DNA of 53,774 bases from D37C17 sp964551815 (GTDB taxonomy: Bacteria > Fidelibacterota > Marinisomatia > SCGC-AAA003-L08 > D37C17). The stretch is from positions 1-53,774 of the forward strand of contig CAZKEL010000006.1 in NCBI GenBank assembly GCA_964551815.1, read 5' to 3'. Numbering within the stretch: the stretch's first letter is position 1; the number at the start of each line of letters is the position of its first letter. The position numbers and the translations under genes are program-made. The notes under the pieces were generated by a model. It had not been told where the DNA came from. It made no database searches and saw only the letters and a program-made list of their open reading frames with translations. This document shows positions 26,038 through 33,411 of this stretch, piece by piece.

Positions 26038-26856
26038 TTAGACTGCCACGGGAAATTTTATGGGGGGATGGTAGGTATAATCATGGAGAGTGAAATCTTC
26101 AAATTTCAACTCCCAGAATGGTTTTGAGGCGATCTCAAGTCTGGGGAGAGGAAGGGGCTGTCTTTTAATTTGCTCCTTTAAACCCTCCACATGATCAACA
26201 TAAATATGGGCATCATTGATAAAGTGGGAAAACTCTCCCAATTCCAGGTTAGTTTCCTCAGCGACCATCTGGGTCAGGGTAGCATAACAGGCAAGATTAA
26301 AGGGGATGCCTAAGGCAATATCTCCGCTGCGCTGCGTGAGATGACAGTTTAATTTCCCGTTAATTACATTGAAAATAAAGAAAGCATGACAACTGGGCAG
26401 GGCAACTTCATCAAGCACAGCGGGGTTCCAGGCACTCACTACCATCCGTCTTGATTCGGGGTTTGTGTTAATCAAGTCAATCACATTTTGTATTTGATTA
26501 ATATGGCTGTGATTCACAGTACCATTTCCACTTGTTTGTTCATACTTATCCCATTTCACCCATTGATAGCCATACATTTTTCCCACCTCCCAGTTCTTAT
26601 CTTCTGAAGTCCATGCATCCCAGATTTTAGTATGTTTTCGCAGATCTCTGATATGGGTATCCCCGGATAAATACCAGAGGAGTTCTCGGATGACGGAATT
26701 GAAGAATACCTTTTTGGTGGTCAGCAGAGGGAACCCTTCTTTCAGATTTACCTTATAATGATATCCAAAAACCATGAGGGTATCTGTACCGGTACGGTTA
26801 GGTTTTTGAATACCGTTTTCTAAAACTTCTGTTACCAGATCTAAATATGCTTTCAT
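26038..26856 (-). CDS. thyA: Thymidylate synthase
   Basis: A 272-residue ThyA making dTMP from dUMP with methylene-tetrahydrofolate. Signature residues: RTGTDTLMVFGY (N-terminal Arg), the catalytic Cys in ALPSCHAFFIF, LTQRSGDIALGIPFNLACYA, and HIYVDHVEGL. Full length for the family. It is first in the thyA-folA operon. Confidence 0.97.
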   Translation of the reverse strand: MKAYLDLVTEVLENGIQKPNRTGTDTLMVFGYHYKVNLKEGFPLLTTKKVFFNSVIRELLWYLSGDTHIRDLRKHTKIWDAWTSEDKNWEVGKMYGYQWVKWDKYEQTSGNGTVNHSHINQIQNVIDLINTNPESRRMVVSAWNPAVLDEVALPSCHAFFIFNVINGKLNCHLTQRSGDIALGIPFNLACYATLTQMVAEETNLELGEFSHFINDAHIYVDHVEGLKEQIKRQPLPLPRLEIASKPFWELKFEDFTLHDYTYHPPIKFPVAV

Positions 26857-26919
26857 TGAATATTTATTGAAAAATAATTGATTTATGATTTAATTGGATA
26901 TGGAAATTTATTATAAATT

Positions 26920-27129
26920 TCACATGCGAGAGAGGGGGAATCCTACGATTTCATTTCTGAGATTTTTATCATACTGATTGCTAAGAATATATCCGTTTAG
27001 AAGCAAATTAATCTGATTTTCCAAAATTTTCATTTTGCTGACGACCACAATATACGGTATATTTTTTATAAGAGATAGGCGTATATTGTGTTGCATAGCT
27101 TTACTTATCCGACGGGAAACTAAACGCAA
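26920..27129 (-). pseudogene. Possible decayed C-terminal fragment of threonyl-tRNA synthetase
   Basis: An open stretch of about 70 codons reads RRISKAMQHNIRLSLIKNIPY, then IVVVSKMKILENQINLL. The spacing matches the anticodon-binding domain of ThrRS (xKIRxAxLxKIPYMLVVGxKEVExxxVxVR). The usual GxKE turn is lost, there is no start codon with a ribosome site, and no catalytic domain is nearby. I read it as a remnant, or as a chance or very diverged anticodon-domain protein. It contains the perfect inverted repeat ACAATATACG/CGTATATTGT (27047-27056 and 27080-27089). Confidence 0.3.
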
Positions 27130-27139
27130 AATAGCAAAA

Positions 27140-27215
27140 TTCCAGCCTCCAACTGGAAGATATAGCGCCTGAAGCTATATCAGTTTAGCCTGATCATCTC
27201 ATCCTCTAAGGAGAT
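27140..27215 (+). other. Hairpin-rich leader region upstream of nrdJ
   Basis: Three consecutive hairpins: TTCCAG/CTGGAA (27140-27158), the perfect 8-bp GATATAGC/GCTATATC (27159-27181) and ATCTC/GAGAT (27196-27215). After them GGGTTGGGAAGG leads to an AT-rich stretch and the weak AGGAAG site of nrdJ. They could be part of a structured leader controlling the reductase gene, or REP-type palindromes. I see no match to a known riboswitch core. Confidence 0.35.
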
Positions 27216-27297
27216 AATCCATACAGGGTTGGGAAGGTAGTCTGCCTTTTCATCCGAAAACATAAAAATTAAAATAACTTATTCTGTAGGAAGAATT

Positions 27298-29826
27298 ATG
27301 TCATTGAGACTCATTGAAAAAATGTTTAACCATAAAGGTAAAACTGTTGATGTGATTGGTAAAACACGGGTGAAGACTTATCGTGAATTATTTAAACATA
27401 TAACAGAGATGCAGAAGACAGGCGAGCTGCCACTGCATGAAGACTATCTTGGTGATAATGAGTTAGCTAAAAACATTTATGATAAAAAATATTTTTTAAA
27501 AGATTTAGACAATAAGGTAATCGAGAATAAACCTGAGGATGTATTTAAACGGTTAAGCGCTTTTCTGGCCACCGTTGAAGGAACAAAAGCCAAACAGAAA
27601 AAATGGGCAGCCAAGTTCTATGATGAGCTTTTCAACGGGCGGTTTATTCCCGGCGGGAGAGTATTAGCCGGAGCCGGTGATCTTTACCGTTTAAAAACTT
27701 TAGCGAATTGCTTTGTCACAAAAATCCATAAAGACGAAATAGATTCCATTTATAAAGCTGCCTACGAGTGTGCCCGAACTTATTCCTATGGCGGAGGTAT
27801 CGGTGTGGATATATCTTCCTTGCGGCCAAAGGACTCCGTTGTCCATAATGCAGCAGACTCATCTACAGGAGCCGTGTCTTTCATGGAACTCTATTCACTG
27901 ACCACAGGGCTCATCGGACAGAGCGGAAGACGGGGAGCCCTCATGCTCACCATTGATGTGAAACATCCTGATATTCAACATTTTCTGAAAGTGAAAAAAG
28001 TTCCTAACTGGGTAACCAATCAAATTGTGGATCAATGTAACTGGTCAGGACTTTTTGATTCACAAGAACTGGAAACAATTAAGAAGCAGGTGATGGAAAA
28101 TACTCAGGTTCGCTTCGCTAATATTTCCATCAAAGCCAGTGATGAATTCATGCAGGCTGTGGATGAACAGCGGCAGTATAATAATGGTGAGTACCTTATT
28201 TATAAAAAGACTAAAGGCAATATTCTCACAAATGCTCCCCAGAATGAGAATGATAAGCATTACTCTATTAATATCCCCTCTAAAAATATTGAAGAGTATG
28301 AACTTATTGAAAGTTTTCCCACTTTTGCGCGTTTGAAAAACTGGGTTGAGAGAAATTATAACCGCAACATCACCAAATCTTCCTTTAACGAAATAGGAAA
28401 ACGAGATGTATTTGGAGATCATTCCATCGAACTTCCCAATGCAGAGTATGATTTAGCATTGCGTCAAGCCGGTGATTTTATGCTCTATTTCAGTAGTGAA
28501 CAGACAGGGGAAATCAGAGAATTGGTAAAAGCCCGAGATATTTGGGACCAATTCATTGAAGGAAACTATAAAACTGCAGAACCGGGATTAATTTTCTGGT
28601 CAACCATGAGTAAATATTCTCCTTCTAATTATGTGGGTCGCCCCATTGTCTGTACTAATCCATGTGCTGAGGTCCCCTTAGAAGATGGAGGTGCCTGTAA
28701 TCTTGGCTCCCTGAACCTATCCCGCTTTGTGGATTATGGATATGAGAATAATGCCTCTATAAACTGGGATCAGCTTGCAGACACTACAGCCATTTTGGTA
28801 CGGTTTTTAGATGATGTAGTTACCTGGAATGAAGACCTGAACGCTTTAGAAAAACAACGGAAAGCCGCAGCAGAAACCCGGCGTTTGGGCTTGGGAATTA
28901 TGGGCATCGCTGACATGTTAAACCAATTAGGAATTGGCTATGACTCAGATGAAGGATCAGAAACTATCACCAGGGTAATGGAATTTATAACCAATGCCGC
29001 CTATCAGGCATCTGCATCTCTGGCCGGTGAAAAGGGTGCCTCTCCAATTTACTCTGAAGAAGAGTATATGGAATGCCCTTTTGTAACGGAAGCCCTGAGC
29101 CATGAAACCCAAAGTCTCATTAGAGAGAATGGAATCAGAAATATTGCTATTATGTCCATCGCTCCTACAGGCTCAATCTCAAATATAGTAAAGGGATTTG
29201 AAATCGCCGGGAAAAACTATATTGGTGTATCCGGTGGTGTGGAACCTATTTTTGCTCTCTTTTATACACGCAGAACTGAATCCTTTAAAGAGAATGAGTT
29301 TTATAAGGTATTTCATTCTACGGTGCAGGCCTATATTGATAAAATGGAATTGCAGGATGAATTAGATGCAGCAGACAAAGTGGAAGATGTACTTCCTGAT
29401 CATTTTCGAAGGACTGCCCATAATATAAATCCGGATCAACGGGTAGAAGTACAGGGCATGATTCAGCAGTATATTGATCATAGTATATCCTCTACCATTA
29501 ATCTTCCTGAAGATGTTCAGCCGGAGGTGATATCCGATATCTACCTTGCCGCCTGGAAGAAAAATCTGAAGGGAGTCACCATTTACCGGGATGGCAGCAG
29601 ATTTCCCATTCTCAGTACAGATGGTGAATTAACAGAATTCCAGAAATTGAAGGAAAATGAATTTCAAATATCCGTTTCTGACAATGAGGTTGTGAGAACC
29701 AACGGAGAAGAAATTATAAAATTACCGGATGGCAGTTTAACTACGGTTTATCATTATTTAAAGAATAGTGAAGTTGCCATTGAAGAAGTATTAACCAACA
29801 CAGAATTTGAGGAAATTGACGCATGA
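27298..29826 (+). CDS. nrdJ: Adenosylcobalamin-dependent ribonucleotide reductase, catalytic subunit
   Basis: An 842-residue class II reductase making deoxynucleotides with a B12 radical, independent of oxygen. Visible motifs: GRFIPGGRVLAGAG, the redox cysteines in LANCFVTKI and in GGACNLGSLNL, the radical-site NPCAEVPLE (Asn-Cys-Glu triad), YGGGIGVDISSLRP, and SIAPTGSISNI near the phosphate site. It has no ATP-cone. The usual C-terminal TSCPD region and zinc ribbon are missing here and are encoded by the next gene, with an ATGA overlap. This is the split arrangement known as NrdJa/NrdJb in Pseudomonas. Confidence 0.95.
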   Translation: MSLRLIEKMFNHKGKTVDVIGKTRVKTYRELFKHITEMQKTGELPLHEDYLGDNELAKNIYDKKYFLKDLDNKVIENKPEDVFKRLSAFLATVEGTKAKQKKWAAKFYDELFNGRFIPGGRVLAGAGDLYRLKTLANCFVTKIHKDEIDSIYKAAYECARTYSYGGGIGVDISSLRPKDSVVHNAADSSTGAVSFMELYSLTTGLIGQSGRRGALMLTIDVKHPDIQHFLKVKKVPNWVTNQIVDQCNWSGLFDSQELETIKKQVMENTQVRFANISIKASDEFMQAVDEQRQYNNGEYLIYKKTKGNILTNAPQNENDKHYSINIPSKNIEEYELIESFPTFARLKNWVERNYNRNITKSSFNEIGKRDVFGDHSIELPNAEYDLALRQAGDFMLYFSSEQTGEIRELVKARDIWDQFIEGNYKTAEPGLIFWSTMSKYSPSNYVGRPIVCTNPCAEVPLEDGGACNLGSLNLSRFVDYGYENNASINWDQLADTTAILVRFLDDVVTWNEDLNALEKQRKAAAETRRLGLGIMGIADMLNQLGIGYDSDEGSETITRVMEFITNAAYQASASLAGEKGASPIYSEEEYMECPFVTEALSHETQSLIRENGIRNIAIMSIAPTGSISNIVKGFEIAGKNYIGVSGGVEPIFALFYTRRTESFKENEFYKVFHSTVQAYIDKMELQDELDAADKVEDVLPDHFRRTAHNINPDQRVEVQGMIQQYIDHSISSTINLPEDVQPEVISDIYLAAWKKNLKGVTIYRDGSRFPILSTDGELTEFQKLKENEFQISVSDNEVVRTNGEEIIKLPDGSLTTVYHYLKNSEVAIEEVLTNTEFEEIDA

Positions 29827-30476
29827 TAAAAATTGGAGCAAGCACCAAAATCCAGGAAATCTCCAAAAATGAAAAATCAAAACCTAAACCAACCAAGAAA
29901 GAACCCCAAAAACAAGTAAGTTCCTTTTCAAACAACCCCCGGCCGGAAGTTGTGGATGCAAAAGTATATAAATTAAAATCTGCATTTGTCAAGAATTCTG
30001 TTTTCATCACTCTCAGTTATGTGAAGGATGAAAGCTGTATCCGCCCTATTGAGATTTTTATTAATTCAAAGGATTTAACCCGTGCACCGGAATATGTTGT
30101 TTTAACCAGGTTAGTGTCTGCAATTTTCCGCAGGTCAAATGACCCTATGTTTATACTGGAAGAGTTACAGGGAATCTTTGACCCCAATGGGGGAACCTTC
30201 AAGGAGGGGAAATATTATCACAGTTTTTACGCAGAAATTGCCGATGTAATCGAGCGTTTCTTTTTTGATGTAGGCATCATGGAACGCCCTGATGCTCGCC
30301 CAATTGAGGATAACGGCCCCTCAGAAAAACCCATCGTTCTGGCTAAGGATGAAGGGAATGCAGGAAATGCAGAATTTCGTATTTGCAGTGAATGTAATAA
30401 CCGTACTTTAAAAACGGAAAATGGCTGCGATATTTGTATGGATGCTGAATGCGGATACAGTAAATGCGATAAATAA
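29823..30476 (+). CDS. Ribonucleotide reductase C-terminal partner with TSCPD domain and zinc ribbon (NrdJb-like)
   Basis: A 217-residue protein. A charged linker (KNEKSKPKPTKKEPQKQ) precedes a TSCPD domain (about 50-150; RPIEIFINSKDL, AIFRRSNDPMFILEELQGI, DPNGGTFKEGKYYHSF), and the end is a cysteine cluster CSECNNRTLKTENGCDICMDAECGY with C-x2-C pairs. In single-chain class II reductases these parts sit at the C-terminus and the cysteines relay electrons to the active site. Here they form a separate, translationally coupled subunit. It ends before a hairpin-rich region and terminator. Confidence 0.88.
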   Translation: MIKIGASTKIQEISKNEKSKPKPTKKEPQKQVSSFSNNPRPEVVDAKVYKLKSAFVKNSVFITLSYVKDESCIRPIEIFINSKDLTRAPEYVVLTRLVSAIFRRSNDPMFILEELQGIFDPNGGTFKEGKYYHSFYAEIADVIERFFFDVGIMERPDARPIEDNGPSEKPIVLAKDEGNAGNAEFRICSECNNRTLKTENGCDICMDAECGYSKCDK

Positions 30477-30480
30477 AGTA

Positions 30481-30565
30481 GGGAGGAGGCAAATTTATAT
30501 TTTTTGAAATATAAATAGAAATATCTGGTAAACTTCTTTTCCTCCTCCTCCTAGTTGTTTACCAG
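30481..30565 (+). other. Candidate pseudoknot RNA downstream of nrdJ/nrdJb
   Basis: Three nested pairings can be read. GGGAGGAGG (30481-30489) is complementary to CCTCCTCC within 30541-30552. ATTTATAT/ATATAAAT forms a hairpin between (about 30492-30515). CTGGTAAAC (30525-30533) pairs perfectly with GTTTACCAG (30557-30565), and its loop holds the CCTCCTCC tract, so the first pairing crosses the last: a pseudoknot. It lies five bases after the nrdJb stop and just before the terminator. Confidence 0.45.
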
Positions 30566-30573
30566 TAACACGC

Positions 30574-30605
30574 AAAAAGCTCGGCTCCTTCCGGGCTTTT
30601 TGTTT
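30574..30605 (+). terminator. Terminator of the nrdJ operon
   Basis: AAAAAGCTCGG and CCGGGCTTTTT form an 11-bp stem around CTCCTT, followed by T-rich sequence. Confidence 0.9.
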
Positions 30606-30611
30606 TATAAA

Positions 30612-30661
30612 CAAAAAACCTCCAGAACTGTTTTGCGAAAAGTAGGTTTCTGAAGGTTTTT
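30612..30661 (-). terminator. Terminator of tRNA-Glu
   Basis: On the minus strand AAAACCTTCAGAA pairs with TTCTGGAGGTTTT across a 20-base loop, followed by a T run. It lies about 50 bases past the tRNA-Glu 3' end. Confidence 0.7.
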
Positions 30662-30663
30662 AC

Positions 30664-30688
30664 AGCTGTCAGTATATTGCTGACAGCT
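30664..30688. repeat. Perfect 9-bp hairpin AGCTGTCAG/CTGACAGCT
   Basis: Two perfect 9-base arms around a 7-base loop, between tRNA-Glu and its terminator. There is no T run, so it is more likely an RNA-processing stem or REP-type palindrome than a terminator. Confidence 0.5.
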
Positions 30689-30709
30689 ACATTTTTAGGA
30701 TTGATTTTG

Positions 30710-30781
30710 TAGCCCGTAGGAGAATCGAACTCCTGTTACAGAGATGAAAACCCTGGGTCCTAACCACTAGACGAACGGGCC
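30710..30781 (-). tRNA. tRNA-Glu(TTC)
   Basis: A 72-base cloverleaf on the minus strand: acceptor GGCCCGT/ACGGGCT with a G-T first pair, D-arm TCTAGTGGTTAGGA, anticodon stem CAGGG/CTCTG with loop TTTTCAT (anticodon TTC), T-arm ACAGG/TCCT region around AGTTCGATT, discriminator A. Confidence 0.95.
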
Positions 30782-30859
30782 AATCAAGACTCTAAATTTA
30801 GAGGCTTTTATAAAAACCCGCCAATAATAAATTACTGGATAATTTTGGGAATATTGGGT

Positions 30860-33352
30860 TTAATTACCAATGATAATGTTGACTGTGGCAATAATATCCT
30901 GAATATTTAAAACAGAATCATTGTTGATATCCCCAGCTGCCGTTTGGGATGCATCCGGTATCTCTATTCCCAATATAAAGTTGACTAATAGTACCAAATC
31001 CTGAATATTAACAACTTCATCCAGGTTAACATCACCGGCAATGATAGTTGTTTCATCCAATACAAAATCCCAAATCCCTCTGCCATAAGTACCAAAGCGG
31101 GCAGTTGACAGTTCAGGTATATACTCTACGGTCCAATAGGTTTGATCAGGAGCAGTAATGCCGGCTAAGTCCTGCCAGGTATTCTCACTGCTGTCATAGA
31201 CAAAGGGTCCTACCTCAGTGGCTGCAAAGATATAACCGTCGTCAGGCGTTCCTGCTAAGTTATATACCAGCGTATTAGGCAGCCCCTCTGCCATAGATTC
31301 AAAAGAATTTCCATGGTCCTCACTGACAAACACAGGTGGATTAGAATATCCAGAGCCACCGATTATAACCTTTCCAGGTACGGACTCAGATACCCAAATT
31401 GTTGACCCATAAAAATAATGGGAACCGGGGCCATTAAAACCAGAGGACTGTTCCCATAAATTCCCCTCGCCATTATTAGAGCTGTGGTAAAATTTTCCGG
31501 TACTGGTGAGTACATAGCGGTTTTCCGGTTCTAAGGGTGAATAGGCCATTGCAGAAACAGTACCGCTGAAACTAAAGGGTTCTTCTTCATAGCTGATTGA
31601 CCAACTCCCCATGGTAAGGTGAAAGAGGTGATTTCCCCCGGAAAGTCCTCCACCACCCAGATATGCTTTAGCAGGATCATAGGGATCAGCCATGAGAGGT
31701 GCCAACCAGAGATGACCTGAACCGGGAAAGTTCAGCGTTTCACCACCGGTATTGGTGAGTGGATTTTGATAGTACATGGTGAACCCGGGGTAGTTACACC
31801 AGATGGTTTCACCACCGTCACCGGAAACAAGGTGACCATAATCCCCACTGATGGATTGCTCAAAATTGAGTACTCCTTCTTCATCGGGGTGAAGGCTGCG
31901 TTGAAATCCTTGGTCCTGGCTGCCGGCATATACATGATAAGGAAAGGTTCGTTTGGTATAGGTAGAATAATACTGACTAACCCCTAATCCGTTCATGGAT
32001 AAATTAGATACAGATTCCAGTCCATCTTCAGAATAATAGAGTCCTCCATCAGTAGAAATAAGTGCTACTTCATTATACTCAGGATCCAGAAAGAATCTGA
32101 CTTCGGGGATATCAGCGTGAAGCATATTAGCTTCATTGCCATAATATTCCCACCAGTTATTTACCAAATTCCAGGAACTTCCTCCATTTGTACTTTTAAA
32201 TACTTCCATACCACCCCAAAAGACCTGGTCCCGATGAATATTGCTGCAATTAAAACTATTTTGTAAATTAAAGATCCATTGAGGTTTTTCACCCCTGTCT
32301 ATCCAGGAGTTTCCTCCATTCATGGACTGATATATTCTACCTGCTACATGGGCAAAGAAAAATGGATAATTAGAACCCATACCCCCTGTTAGAATATTTT
32401 GTCCGCTTCCTGATACAGGAATGTTTGCAAGAAACTCCAACTCATCTGATTCTGTGAGTTGATAGAATTCATTATTGTGGAGTATAAAGAGTTGGCTCTC
32501 AAAATATCTTGAAGTCCAAATATCAAAATGATCAGAGTTTTGATTAGAGGACATACCGGCATTTGTATCCAAAGTAAGGAATTTTGTGAAATTTCTTCCA
32601 TGATCAACGGACTTGTATAAAACAGCACTATTGTTCCAACTTCCCGTACCTTCAGTTGCAAGTACATAAACCATTTTATTTTCAGTTACAATAACCCGTT
32701 TCAGGTAGTTACCGCTCCAACCGGAAAGGAAGTCCAGGCCATTGCTCAGCTGTAGAGTTTCGCCTTCGTCATCGGTATAATATACATTGTCACCATGAGC
32801 AATCAGAAGCCGTCTGGTATCCTCAAATTCGATAAGCCGTAAAAAGTGAATTCCTTTTATTTGCATATAATCGGTAAGGGATGTCCAGTTTTCTCCTGTT
32901 AAACTCCCGCGCCAGATATTTCCACCATCGGAGGCACAATAAATAAGATTGCTTTCCCAATCAATATCGGCTGTCAATATTCTCCCCGCTAAATTATTAC
33001 TTCCTCGTTCCTGCCAATAACCAGTTAGGTTTCTATTGATAAATTCTGTTTTTTCCTTCAGTAGATGTGAGTTACCATTAGTCAATAATTCTTGTCGAAT
33101 TTGCCGTACTTTATCTGTTCGTTTTTTCCGGGTATCTGCATTCATTTTTTTCCAGTCCACATCCGGGTGAGACTGGTGCATCTGCAGCATATATTCTTTG
33201 CGTTGCTGCTTGAAATCTTTGCGTTTGGACTTCTTTTCAACAAATTCAACAGGTACAGGCATTCTTCCCTGAATACGGGGGTTGTCCTGATAGAGGAAGG
33301 TTGCAATCCAGAAAATTGTTGCCAGAAAGAGAATTGATCCCAACTTTTTCAT
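30860..33352 (-). CDS. Secreted beta-propeller (BNR/VPS10-like) protein with C-terminal dockerin
   Basis: An 830-residue exported protein. After a signal anchor (SILFLATIFWIATFLY) and a basic region come BNR/sortilin-type propeller blades with repeated patterns such as YKSVDHGRNFTKF, YQSMNGGNSWIDRG, FKSTNGGSSWNLV, FVSEDHGNSFESM. The last 60 residues are a dockerin-type pair of Ca-binding loops, GDVNLDEVVNIQDLVLLVN and GDINNDSVLNIQDIIATVN. No Por sorting domain follows, so the dockerin ends the protein. It may be a surface glycan- or peptide-binding propeller. Confidence 0.88.
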   Translation of the reverse strand: MKKLGSILFLATIFWIATFLYQDNPRIQGRMPVPVEFVEKKSKRKDFKQQRKEYMLQMHQSHPDVDWKKMNADTRKKRTDKVRQIRQELLTNGNSHLLKEKTEFINRNLTGYWQERGSNNLAGRILTADIDWESNLIYCASDGGNIWRGSLTGENWTSLTDYMQIKGIHFLRLIEFEDTRRLLIAHGDNVYYTDDEGETLQLSNGLDFLSGWSGNYLKRVIVTENKMVYVLATEGTGSWNNSAVLYKSVDHGRNFTKFLTLDTNAGMSSNQNSDHFDIWTSRYFESQLFILHNNEFYQLTESDELEFLANIPVSGSGQNILTGGMGSNYPFFFAHVAGRIYQSMNGGNSWIDRGEKPQWIFNLQNSFNCSNIHRDQVFWGGMEVFKSTNGGSSWNLVNNWWEYYGNEANMLHADIPEVRFFLDPEYNEVALISTDGGLYYSEDGLESVSNLSMNGLGVSQYYSTYTKRTFPYHVYAGSQDQGFQRSLHPDEEGVLNFEQSISGDYGHLVSGDGGETIWCNYPGFTMYYQNPLTNTGGETLNFPGSGHLWLAPLMADPYDPAKAYLGGGGLSGGNHLFHLTMGSWSISYEEEPFSFSGTVSAMAYSPLEPENRYVLTSTGKFYHSSNNGEGNLWEQSSGFNGPGSHYFYGSTIWVSESVPGKVIIGGSGYSNPPVFVSEDHGNSFESMAEGLPNTLVYNLAGTPDDGYIFAATEVGPFVYDSSENTWQDLAGITAPDQTYWTVEYIPELSTARFGTYGRGIWDFVLDETTIIAGDVNLDEVVNIQDLVLLVNFILGIEIPDASQTAAGDINNDSVLNIQDIIATVNIIIGN

Positions 33353-33354
33353 AG

Positions 33355-33367
33355 CTTAAAATTTAAC
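33355..33367 (-). promoter_or_regulatory. Candidate promoter box before the propeller/dockerin gene
   Basis: GTTAAATTTTAAG on the minus strand, ending two bases before the ATG; no ribosome site. Confidence 0.35.
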
Positions 33368-33411
33368 TACTAACCGACAGGCGGGGAAAGAGAGGTAATA
33401 GATTGTTACAT

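Noticed and set aside
27130..27297. Cobalamin riboswitch before nrdJ
   Set aside because: GGGAAGG followed by GTCTGCC looks faintly like its 3' part, but the conserved core and B12 box are not present in order.
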